DNA of 64,000 nucleotides from Planctomycetota bacterium (GTDB lineage Bacteria > Planctomycetota > Planctomycetia > Pirellulales > Pirellulaceae): assembly GCA_016872725.1 (NCBI GenBank), contig VGZC01000004.1, forward strand, positions 62,001 to 126,000, read 5' to 3'. Numbering within the stretch: position 1 is the stretch's first letter; each line of letters opens with the position of its first letter. The notes below the pieces were generated by a model. The model searched no databases. It was given only the letters and a program-made list of their open reading frames with translations, and had not been told where the DNA came from. The position numbers and the translations under genes are program-made. Shown piece after piece: positions 54,778 to 62,640 of the stretch.

Positions 54778-55335
54778 TCACGGCGTGGGGAAGCCCGGCT
54801 CGGCGAGGCGACGGCCCCGCAGGTCGCGGCGACATGCGTCCAAGAACTGATGATAATCGGAACGCCGATAATCGGGATACGTCCAGTCCCGCGGTTGCCA
54901 GCGGCCGCCGGAATAATGGAGCGTGCATTCGCCGAAGATCCCTTCAGCCAGGTAGAGACGGTGATCGCGGTCTTTCGTCGTGGCGAGGACGAGTTTCGCT
55001 TCGGTCACGTAACCGGGGTCGAGATTGAGCGGGCGGGGTTCGGCGAAACGGCCGGATTCGGCGAGTTCGCGTTCCCAGAGGTTGGTTCGCACTTTCCGGG
55101 CCGGCAATTCGCCCGGATCGGCCAACCGCTCCAGGGCCCAAAACACCTTGGTCAAGTCCGGCCCCATATCCCGTTCATAGTAGGTCGACTCGCCGAACGC
55201 GAATCGTTCGCTCTCCAGTCGGATCGGCCCCCACCGCGATTCGATGCGCGCCCGCCCCCAATCGAGGGCTTCCGGATGACGGCTGAATGCCGCGACCAGC
55301 ATCAGGACGGGCCGGTGGGTTCGAACGGCTCCCAT
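54778..55335 (-). CDS. DUF4416 family protein
   Basis: This 185-residue protein has the DUF4416 layout: HRPVLMLVAAFSRHPEALDWG, FAFGESTYYERDMGPDLTKVFWALE, NLDPGYVTEAKLVLATTKDRDHRLYL and FGECTLHYSGGRWQPRDWTYPDYR. The function of the family is not known. It is the first gene of the polysaccharide run. The ATG at 55335 is the first in frame. A tandem repeat, perfect except for one base, lies 46 bp upstream of it. Confidence 0.85.
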   Translation of the reverse strand: MGAVRTHRPVLMLVAAFSRHPEALDWGRARIESRWGPIRLESERFAFGESTYYERDMGPDLTKVFWALERLADPGELPARKVRTNLWERELAESGRFAEPRPLNLDPGYVTEAKLVLATTKDRDHRLYLAEGIFGECTLHYSGGRWQPRDWTYPDYRRSDYHQFLDACRRDLRGRRLAEPGFPTP

Positions 55336-55380
55336 GCCATGGCCTCACGATGGTCTCGGTTTCGATCCCGCATTCCCCGT

Positions 55381-55436
55381 GTTCCTCCTTCCGTGTTCCT
55401 CCTTCCGTGTTCCTCCTTCCGTGTTCCTCCTTCCGA
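55381..55436. repeat. Four 14-bp tandem repeats upstream of the DUF4416 gene
   Basis: The unit gttcctccttccgt occurs four times (the last copy ends in a). On the minus strand it reads acggaaggaggaac, so each copy carries an SD-like GGAGG. It lies between proS and the DUF4416 start. Confidence 0.9.
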
Positions 55437-55490
55437 CACCGGGCCGGCGCCGAACGCGATACGTTCGGCGGGCTCCGTTGCGCCGATCGG

Positions 55491-57011
55491 TCAATAGGCC
55501 TTCGCGAAGACCGCGCGCTGCGTCGCCTCTCTCCCCGTGAAGACGCATGCGCCGGGTCCGCCCGCGAGTTCCGGATTGGAAGGAAGGCACCGTACGGTTA
55601 CTTTGAGGTCGGCGAGCAGCGCGTCGGTCTCGGGCGACTCGACCCAATGCGCGAGGGCGAACCCGCCGTGGATTTCGGGCCGTTCGGCATTGCGCGGCGT
55701 GAAGAATTCGCGGAACGCGTCGACCGATTCGATCGACCGCGTGTGCGCGTCCCGCATCGCGGCCGCGCGGCGCAGCAATCCATTCTGGATCTCGTCAAGC
55801 CGTTCGCCGATCGTCGCGACGAATGCCGAGCGCGGTTCGGATTGTTTTTCGGGCCGGTCGCGGCGCGCGACGAAGAGGTGGTCCGAAGCGACGTCGCGCG
55901 GTCCGACCTCGATCCGCAGCGGCACGCCCTTCTTGACGTGCTGCCAGTTCTTCTCGCCGCCGCGCAGGTCGCGATCGTCGATGAAGACGCGAACGGGAGC
56001 CTCGCCATGGCGCTGCGCGGCGATTTCCCGTTCGAGTCGACGGCAGTATTCGAGTACCGGCGTCCGGTCGTCCTCGGATCGGTAAATCGGGAGAATCACC
56101 GCGTGTTTGGGGGCCAATCGCGGAGGAACGACGAGGCCGTCGTCGTCGGCGTGCGACATGATCATCGCGCCGACCAGGCGCGTCGAGACGCCCCATGACG
56201 TCGTCCACGCGAAGTCCTCTTGGCCCTCGGCGTTTTGGAACTTGATTTCCTGGGCCCTTGAGAAATTCTGGCCGAGGAAATGCGATGTCCCGGCCTGAAG
56301 GGCCTTGCGGTCCTGCATCATCGCTTCGATGCAGAGCGTCGAAACGGCGCCCGGAAACCGCTCGCCCGCCGTCTTCTCGCCTTGGATCACGGGAATCGCC
56401 AGATAGTCGCGCGCGAAACGCGAGTAGACGTCGAGCATCAGGCGGGTTTCCTCCCAAGCCTCCTCGGGCGTCGCATGCGCCGTGTGACCCTCCTGCCAAA
56501 GGAACTCGGCCGTGCGCAGGAACATCCGCGTCCGCAGCTCCCACCGCACCACATTGGCCCACTGGTTGATCCGGATCGGCAGGTCGCGGTACGACTGGAC
56601 CCACTTCGCGTACATCGCGCCGATGATCGTCTCGCTCGTCGGCCGCACGATCAGCGGTTCGTCGAGCGGCCCGGCGGGCCGGAGTCCTCCGTCGGGTGAC
56701 GGTTCGAGCCGGTGATGGGTGACGACCGCGCATTCCTTCGCGAATCCCTCGACGTGCTTCGCCTCCTTCTCGAGGAAGCTCATCGGAATGAACAACGGAA
56801 AATAGGCGTTCTCGTGTCCCGTTTCCTTGAACATGCGGTCGAGGGCGGCTTGCATGTTCTCCCAGATCGCGTAACCCCATGGCTTGATCACCATGCAGCC
56901 GCGCACGGGAGAGATTTCGGCCAGATCGGCCGCCTTGATGACCTGTTGGTACCACTCGGGATAGTCTTCCTCGCGAGTGGGTTGGATCGCCGTCTTCGGG
57001 GCCTTCGCCAT
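55491..57011 (-). CDS. proS: Prolyl-tRNA synthetase, short archaeal/eukaryal type
   Basis: This 506-residue class II synthetase shows PLFIPMSFLEKEAKHVEGF, the class II motif 2 region RWELRTRMFLRTAEFLWQEGHTAHAT, and motif 3 TTSWGVSTRLVGAMIMSHADDDGLVVPPRLAP. It lacks the editing insertion of bacterial-type ProRS and ends in AKAY, the conserved C-terminal Tyr of the archaeal/eukaryal type. It charges tRNA-Pro. The start at 57011 matches the conserved DYPEWYQQVI region. The gene is divergent from the YhaM-like gene. Confidence 0.95.
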   Translation of the reverse strand: MAKAPKTAIQPTREEDYPEWYQQVIKAADLAEISPVRGCMVIKPWGYAIWENMQAALDRMFKETGHENAYFPLFIPMSFLEKEAKHVEGFAKECAVVTHHRLEPSPDGGLRPAGPLDEPLIVRPTSETIIGAMYAKWVQSYRDLPIRINQWANVVRWELRTRMFLRTAEFLWQEGHTAHATPEEAWEETRLMLDVYSRFARDYLAIPVIQGEKTAGERFPGAVSTLCIEAMMQDRKALQAGTSHFLGQNFSRAQEIKFQNAEGQEDFAWTTSWGVSTRLVGAMIMSHADDDGLVVPPRLAPKHAVILPIYRSEDDRTPVLEYCRRLEREIAAQRHGEAPVRVFIDDRDLRGGEKNWQHVKKGVPLRIEVGPRDVASDHLFVARRDRPEKQSEPRSAFVATIGERLDEIQNGLLRRAAAMRDAHTRSIESVDAFREFFTPRNAERPEIHGGFALAHWVESPETDALLADLKVTVRCLPSNPELAGGPGACVFTGREATQRAVFAKAY

Positions 57012-57218
57012 GTCCGTTTCCCGCTGCCGCTTTCGGTTTCCCCGCGCCGCGTTCGGCGAACGAGGTCGGCGTCATTAGACGGACTGGATCGCCGTGCGAC
57101 AAGGTGCCCCTCGACCCTATTGCCCCATCGGGGGTGCGTTCCTAGAATCGCCCACGTGTTCGATCCGGCTCCTTCTCTTCACGAACAGGACGTTCCCCGC
57201 GCGGAGCGGCGACTCGAT

Positions 57219-58217
57219 ATGGCTCGTCAATTCATCAATCAATTCGGGGAAGGCGAAGCGGTCGAACAGATCTTCCTTGCCTCCGAAAAACAGCTTCGAA
57301 CCAACCGCGCCGGAAGGCTCTACCTGCAGGTGCGGCTTTCGGACCGTACCGGATCGATGACCGCCATGATGTGGAACGCGGGGGAGAAGGTCTACGAGAG
57401 TTTCGACAACGGCGATTTCGTGCGGGTCGGAGGCACGACCCAGGTCTACAACGGCGCGCTGCAGATGATCGCCAACCGGATTGACGTCGCCGATCGACGG
57501 TTCGTCGACGAATCCGACTTCGTCACGCTGAGTGCCGCGTGCGTCGACCGCATGGCTCGGCGGCTAGCCGAACTCCTCCGCGAGATCCAAAACGTCGCGC
57601 TGCGCGACTTGGCCGAGTGCTTCCTCGTCGACGGTCCGTTCATGGACCGCTTCGCGCAGGCGCCGGCCGCCGTGAAACACCACCACGCCTACCGCGGCGG
57701 GTTGCTCGAACACGTCGTCGGGCTTATGGAGGTCGCGGCCGCCATCGCGCCTCATTATCCGCAGATCGACGCCGGACTGCTCCGCATGGGCGTCTTCCTC
57801 CACGATCTGGGAAAAGTCGACGAATTGGGTTTCGAGCGCGAACTTCACTACACCGACGCGGGTCAGCTCCTCGGACACATCACGCTCGGCGTCGAGATCC
57901 TCAGCCGCAAGATCGAGGAAACCGAGCGACTCTCGGGGGATCCGTTTCCGACCGACCTGGGCCTGCGGCTCAAGCACATGATCCTGAGCCATCACGGCGA
58001 GTACGAGTTCGGAAGCCCGAAGCTCCCGATGACCCTTGAATCGCTGGTCCTCCATCAACTCGATACGCTCGACGCCAAACTCCACAGTTTCACGCAAATC
58101 GTGCGTGACGACGTGAATTCCGACAGCCGTTGGACCACGTATCAGGCGGCGCTCGGCCGCAAACTCTACAAGACGTCGAACTCGGCGCTCGAATCCCCAG
58201 TGATCGACACCGCATGA
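57219..58217 (+). CDS. YhaM-like 3'-5' exoribonuclease (OB-fold plus HD domain)
   Basis: This 332-residue protein has an N-terminal OB-fold nucleic-acid-binding domain (LYLQVRLSDRTGSMTAMMW, DFVRVGGTTQVYNGALQM). A C-terminal HD phosphohydrolase domain (HHHAYRGGLLEHVVGLMEV, FLHDLGKVDELGF, ILSHHGEYEFGSPK) follows, the layout of YhaM/CBF1 3'-5' exonucleases. It may shorten RNA ends before further decay. It is joined to rnr by an ATGA overlap, which puts two RNA-degrading exonucleases in one translational unit. Confidence 0.85.
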   Translation: MARQFINQFGEGEAVEQIFLASEKQLRTNRAGRLYLQVRLSDRTGSMTAMMWNAGEKVYESFDNGDFVRVGGTTQVYNGALQMIANRIDVADRRFVDESDFVTLSAACVDRMARRLAELLREIQNVALRDLAECFLVDGPFMDRFAQAPAAVKHHHAYRGGLLEHVVGLMEVAAAIAPHYPQIDAGLLRMGVFLHDLGKVDELGFERELHYTDAGQLLGHITLGVEILSRKIEETERLSGDPFPTDLGLRLKHMILSHHGEYEFGSPKLPMTLESLVLHQLDTLDAKLHSFTQIVRDDVNSDSRWTTYQAALGRKLYKTSNSALESPVIDTA

Positions 58218-60691
58218 ACGAACGGGAATCACCGACCGACGAGCCGCTGTCCGCGCGCATCGCGCGCCACGTTCAGGCTCCGAACTACCGACCGGTCAAG
58301 CCCCGCGTCCTCACCAAACAGCTCGGACTTCCCGAAACGGCCCGCAAGGACGTGCGGCGCGCGCTGAAACAGCTCGCCCGAGAAGGGCTTGTCGCGTGGG
58401 GCCCCAAACACCTGGTGCGCGCGGCGGGGCGAGCCTCCCTTTCCGACGGGCCCGAATCGCGACCGGCCGCCGACGGCCCACTCGGCGCCGAACCGGCCGA
58501 CGCGACGCCCCGCGAGGCCGCGCCGCGCGACGCGTCCCCCGTCCGGACGGGACCGGCGGAACGCGCCCCGCGCGGGAAGAAGGAACGCCGCAAGACACGG
58601 GCGGGCGACGAGCGAGACGAAACGGCGAAGCATCGAACGGGCAAGGCGATCGTCGGGACGTTCAAACGGTCGGCACGCGGATTCGGATTCGTCCGACCGC
58701 TCGACGCGCTCGGGTCGGGACGCGAAGAGGACATCTTCATCGCCGGACCCCGCTCGCTCGACGCCTCCTCGGGTGATCGCGTCCGCGTCGTTCTCACCGG
58801 GCGCGAAGGACGGTCCGAAAACCGGCGACGGGGCGAGATCGTCGAGGTGCTCGAACGGCGGAATTACCGGTTCGTCGGGACCTATCGCGAGGTCGATGGG
58901 CAGGGCGAGGTGCAGGTCGACGGCAAGGTCTTCGCGCAGGCGATACCGGTCGGCGATCCCGGCGCGAAGGGCGCGCGGCCCGACGATCAAGTCGTCATCG
59001 AGATGGTCCGGTTTCCCCGGCACTACGATCCCGGCCAAGCGGTGATCACCGAACTGCTCGGGCCAAGGGGCGCGCCCGGCGTCGATACGCTCGCCATCCT
59101 CCGCGAATTCGATCTGCCGGGCGATTTCCCCGACGCCGCGATCCAAGTCGCCCGGGAGCAGGCCGAGGCGTTCGACGAGTCGCCCCCTTCCGATCGGATC
59201 GACCTTTCGGGAGAGACGATCATCACGATCGACCCGCGCGACGCGCGGGATTTCGACGACGCGATCTCGCTCGTCCGACTCGACAACGGACACTGGAAGC
59301 TCGGCGTCCACATCGCCGACGTGGCGCACTTCGTGCCGCTCCATTCGGCCCTCGATGACGAAGCGAGGCGGCGCGCCACCAGCGTCTATCTTCCCGATCG
59401 GGTGATTCCCATGTTGCCCGAGCTCCTGTCAAATCACCTCGCGAGCCTCCAACCCGACCGCTTGCGTTGCACGAGGACCGTGTTCCTCGAATTCACACCC
59501 GACGGAATCGTCGTGTCGTCCGAAATCGCGCGGTCGGTCATCGTGAGCAAACGGCGGTTCAGCTACGACGAGGTCGATCAGGTCTACACCGATCCGGGCG
59601 CGTGGCACGGCAAGCTGGCGCCCGCAATCCTCCAGTTGCTGCTCGACATGCGCGAACTCGCGATGATCGTCCGCTTTCGACGCCTCGATCAGGGAGCGAT
59701 CGATCTGAGCATGCCCGAGGTCAAGATCAACCTGGATGCCGACGGGCGGGTGGCGGGAGCTCGCGTGATCGAGAACACGGTCAGCCATCAGGTGATCGAG
59801 GAGTTCATGCTCGCCGCCAACCGGGCGGTCGCCGAGACGCTGCGCGACGCGGGCACGCTCTTCCTGCGCCGCATCCACGAGCCGCCGACGCCGATCAAGG
59901 TGCGGGCGCTCACCGATTTCGTCCGCCACTTGGGCATTCCGTGCGCGAGCCTCGAGAGCCGATTCGAGATCAAGCGCGTCGTCGCGGCCGTCAAAGGGGA
60001 ACCGCTCGAACGGGCCGTGAACTACGCCGTCCTTCGAAGTATGCAAAAGGCCGTCTACGGTCCCGACGAGACCGGCCACTACGCGCTCCATTGGGACGAC
60101 TATTGCCATTTCACGTCCCCCATCCGGCGGTATCCCGATCTCGATGTGCACCGCATGCTCGACGATCTCCAAGACGGCCGGCGACCGCGCGGCCAGCGCG
60201 GCGCGCTGAGGACGCTCGGCGAACATTGCTCGCAGCGCGAGCAGCGGGCGGAGGCGGCCGAGCGCGAACTGGTCAAACTGAAACTGCTCAACTACCTGCA
60301 CGACCGGATCGGGGAACGGATGGCCGCCGTGATCACAGGGGTCGAGGAGTTCGGCGTGTTTGCCGAGGGGATTCCGCTCCCCGCCGAGGGATTCCTCGCC
60401 GTCTCTTCGCTTGAGGACGACGTGTACCGGTTCGATCCGACGGCGCGCGCCTGGATCGGACACCGCGAAGGTCGCCGGTTGGGACTCGGCGACGTCATCA
60501 CCGTCGAGGTGGCCCATGTCGATCTGGCGCGGCGCGAGCTCGATTTCCGGCTTGTCGAAACCGCGTCCACCGCCCACCGGAGGGCCGTCCGACCCGCGAA
60601 GAGGGCCGCGTCGAAACGCACACGCGGCACGGACGCGCGACGCAACGGTCCCCCGCCGCGCGGCAAGCCGTTCCGCCGAAAGAAACGATGA
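58214..60691 (+). CDS. rnr: Ribonuclease R
   Basis: This 825-residue RNase II/R-family enzyme starts with a winged-helix-like N-terminus (VLTKQLGLPETARKDVRRALKQLAREG). A low-complexity Pro/Ala/Arg insert of about 70 residues follows. The rest comprises cold-shock domains, the RNB domain with DPRDARDFDDAISL (Mg-binding Asp residues), DYCHFTSPIRRYPDLDVHR, and an S1 domain ending in a basic tail (RPAKRAASKRTRG, KPFRRKKR). It degrades structured RNA 3' to 5'. Its start is inside the YhaM-like stop codon (ATGA). Confidence 0.95.
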   Translation: MNERESPTDEPLSARIARHVQAPNYRPVKPRVLTKQLGLPETARKDVRRALKQLAREGLVAWGPKHLVRAAGRASLSDGPESRPAADGPLGAEPADATPREAAPRDASPVRTGPAERAPRGKKERRKTRAGDERDETAKHRTGKAIVGTFKRSARGFGFVRPLDALGSGREEDIFIAGPRSLDASSGDRVRVVLTGREGRSENRRRGEIVEVLERRNYRFVGTYREVDGQGEVQVDGKVFAQAIPVGDPGAKGARPDDQVVIEMVRFPRHYDPGQAVITELLGPRGAPGVDTLAILREFDLPGDFPDAAIQVAREQAEAFDESPPSDRIDLSGETIITIDPRDARDFDDAISLVRLDNGHWKLGVHIADVAHFVPLHSALDDEARRRATSVYLPDRVIPMLPELLSNHLASLQPDRLRCTRTVFLEFTPDGIVVSSEIARSVIVSKRRFSYDEVDQVYTDPGAWHGKLAPAILQLLLDMRELAMIVRFRRLDQGAIDLSMPEVKINLDADGRVAGARVIENTVSHQVIEEFMLAANRAVAETLRDAGTLFLRRIHEPPTPIKVRALTDFVRHLGIPCASLESRFEIKRVVAAVKGEPLERAVNYAVLRSMQKAVYGPDETGHYALHWDDYCHFTSPIRRYPDLDVHRMLDDLQDGRRPRGQRGALRTLGEHCSQREQRAEAAERELVKLKLLNYLHDRIGERMAAVITGVEEFGVFAEGIPLPAEGFLAVSSLEDDVYRFDPTARAWIGHREGRRLGLGDVITVEVAHVDLARRELDFRLVETASTAHRRAVRPAKRAASKRTRGTDARRNGPPPRGKPFRRKKR

Positions 60692-60697
60692 GCGACC

Positions 60698-60879
60698 GTC
60701 GCGCGGCTCTCCGAGCCGCGTTGAAGGGCGAGAGGTTGGGGACAGGGGGCTCGCCTCGGAGAGGCGAGCGACGGAGGCGACTGTCGCGCGGCTCTCCGAG
60801 CCGCGTGGAAGGGCGAGAGGTTGGGGATAGGGGACTCGCCTCGGAGAGGCGAGCGACGGAGGCGACTGTCGCGCGGCTC
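60698..60879. repeat. 85-bp tandem repeat (2 copies plus part of a third) with two hairpins per unit
   Basis: Copies begin at 60698 and 60783 and a third partial one at 60868, an exact 85-bp spacing with a few substitutions. Each unit has two 8-bp-stem hairpins: cgcggctctccgagccgcg (60702-60720 in copy 1) and ctcgcctcggagaggcgag (60750-60768). It fills the rnr-gcvT intergenic region, which has no gene. The form resembles a BIME-type array. Confidence 0.9.
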
Positions 60880-60996
60880 GCGTCGGACCACTGGCGAACG
60901 GACGGGCGTCGGCTAGAATGGCGCCGACGACGGGTTGCCGTCGGCCGCCGCCCGGCGGTGCTCTTTCGCATCCAGACCTGGATCGTACGGTTGACC

Positions 60997-62109
60997 ATGA
61001 GTGATTCCGCGCGCACTCCCTTGTACTCGTGGCATGTGGCGCACGGCGGCCGCATGGTCGAATTCGCCGGATGGTGGATGCCGATCCAGTTCACGTCGAT
61101 CGTCGAGGAACATCGCGCGACGCGCGAACGGGCCGGACTCTTCGATATCTCGCACATGGGCCGGATCCGGTTTCGCGGAGCGTCCGCGCCCCGATTCCTC
61201 GACCGGATGCTGACACGCCGCGTCACCGATCTGAAACCCGGCGGCATCCGCTACTCGCTCGTCACCAACGATCAGGGCGGCATCCTCGATGATGTCCTGA
61301 TCTACCGTATGCTCGAACCGGCCGACGAATATCTGCTCGTCGTCAACGCGAGCAACCGGCTCAAGCTGTTGGATTGGTTCGGCGCGCGGACCGACGCGGC
61401 GGAGGATCTCGCGCGGAGCGACGAGACCGAGTCGACGGCGATGATCGCCGTCCAAGGACCCGCCGCGATCGGAATCGTGAACACATTGATCGACGCGGGT
61501 CCATCGGTCGACTCGATGAAGTACTACGCGTCGTCCCCCGCTCGCGTCGCGGGCGTTCCCGTTTTATTGAGCCGGACGGGATACACGGGCGAGGACGGGT
61601 GCGAACTCGTCGCGCCCGCCGAGTCGGTCGAGTCGCTTTGGGCGACCCTGTTGCGGGGCGGCGAAGCGGCCGGCGCCGTGCCCGTCGGACTCGGCGCGCG
61701 GGATACCCTCCGCCTCGAAGGCGGCATGCCGCTCTACGGACATGAACTCACCGAATCGATCAACCCGTTCGAGGCCGATCTGGCGTTCGCCGTCAACCTC
61801 GGCGGCCGAGCGTTCCCCGGGTCCAACGTGCTGGAGTCGGCGAGCGAGCGACCGACGGACCGAGTCCGCATCGGATTGACGGTCGACGGAAAACGCGTGC
61901 CCCGCGAGGGCTTTGAGGTCTTCGACGGGGATCAGCGCGTCGGCGAGGTGACGAGCGGGACGTTTTCCCCGACGTTCGAACGGCCGATCGCCATGGCCTT
62001 CGTGCGGCGATCCGCCCTGTCGCCTTCGCGCGCGTTGACCGTGGACATCCGAGGGAAACGCGAGACCGCGCGGATCACGCGGCTCCCGTTCTACCGCAGG
62101 ACTCGGTGA
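60997..62109 (+). CDS. gcvT: Aminomethyltransferase (glycine cleavage T protein)
   Basis: This 370-residue T protein has LYSWHVAHGGRMVEFAGWWMP, the folate-binding FDISHMGRI, LTRRVTDLKPGGIRYSLVTN and the late VGLGARDTLRLEGGMPLYG followed by LGGRAF. It takes the aminomethyl group from H protein to tetrahydrofolate, forming methylene-THF and ammonia. The ATG at 60997 is preceded by a repeat-rich spacer. It is the first of gcvT-gcvH-gcvPA, all in the same orientation. Confidence 0.95.
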   Translation: MSDSARTPLYSWHVAHGGRMVEFAGWWMPIQFTSIVEEHRATRERAGLFDISHMGRIRFRGASAPRFLDRMLTRRVTDLKPGGIRYSLVTNDQGGILDDVLIYRMLEPADEYLLVVNASNRLKLLDWFGARTDAAEDLARSDETESTAMIAVQGPAAIGIVNTLIDAGPSVDSMKYYASSPARVAGVPVLLSRTGYTGEDGCELVAPAESVESLWATLLRGGEAAGAVPVGLGARDTLRLEGGMPLYGHELTESINPFEADLAFAVNLGGRAFPGSNVLESASERPTDRVRIGLTVDGKRVPREGFEVFDGDQRVGEVTSGTFSPTFERPIAMAFVRRSALSPSRALTVDIRGKRETARITRLPFYRRTR

Positions 62110-62205
62110 ATCGACCGCGGCCCGTTCGACCGCCGGCCCGATCGCCGACCGTGTGTTCGTGAGGTGCCGCAGTTCACATCCCTCCGCCAACCGAAAGGCC
62201 ATCCG

Positions 62206-62601
62206 GTGAAACCCGAGGAACTTCTCTACAACGAAACGCACGAATGGGCCCATATCGCGCCGTCGGGCGGAGGCAACGTCGCGACGATTGGAATCAGCGC
62301 GTTCGCCGTCGAGCAATTGACCGACATCGTGTTCCTGGAGCTCCCCGCCGTCGGTCGGACGGTCGCGGCGGGCGAGGAATTCGGAGAGGTCGAGTCGGTC
62401 AAGGCGGTCAGCCCGCTCTATAGTCCGGTCGATGGAGAGATCATCGAGGTGAATACGGACCTTCCGAACCATCTCGAACATCTCGGTTCGGATCCGTACG
62501 GCAAAGGCTGGCTCATTCGAGTCCGCCTGGGGGACGAATCGTCGCTCGCCCGCCTCCTGAAGTTCGACGCCTATCAGAAGCAATGCGCAGAAGGCCATTG
62601 A
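62206..62601 (+). CDS. gcvH: Glycine cleavage system H protein
   Basis: This 131-residue H protein carries the lipoyl-lysine K66 in EVESVKAVSP. It shuttles the aminomethyl group between P, T and L proteins on its lipoyl arm. The GTG at 62206 is the chosen start (KPEELLYNETHEWA, like other H proteins); another GTG lies at 62164. It starts 96 bp after gcvT and ends 39 bp before gcvPA. Confidence 0.94.
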   Translation: MKPEELLYNETHEWAHIAPSGGGNVATIGISAFAVEQLTDIVFLELPAVGRTVAAGEEFGEVESVKAVSPLYSPVDGEIIEVNTDLPNHLEHLGSDPYGKGWLIRVRLGDESSLARLLKFDAYQKQCAEGH

Positions 62602-62640
62602 TGCGGCAACCGGCCGTCCGACTCGAATGGGATTCCCTTC

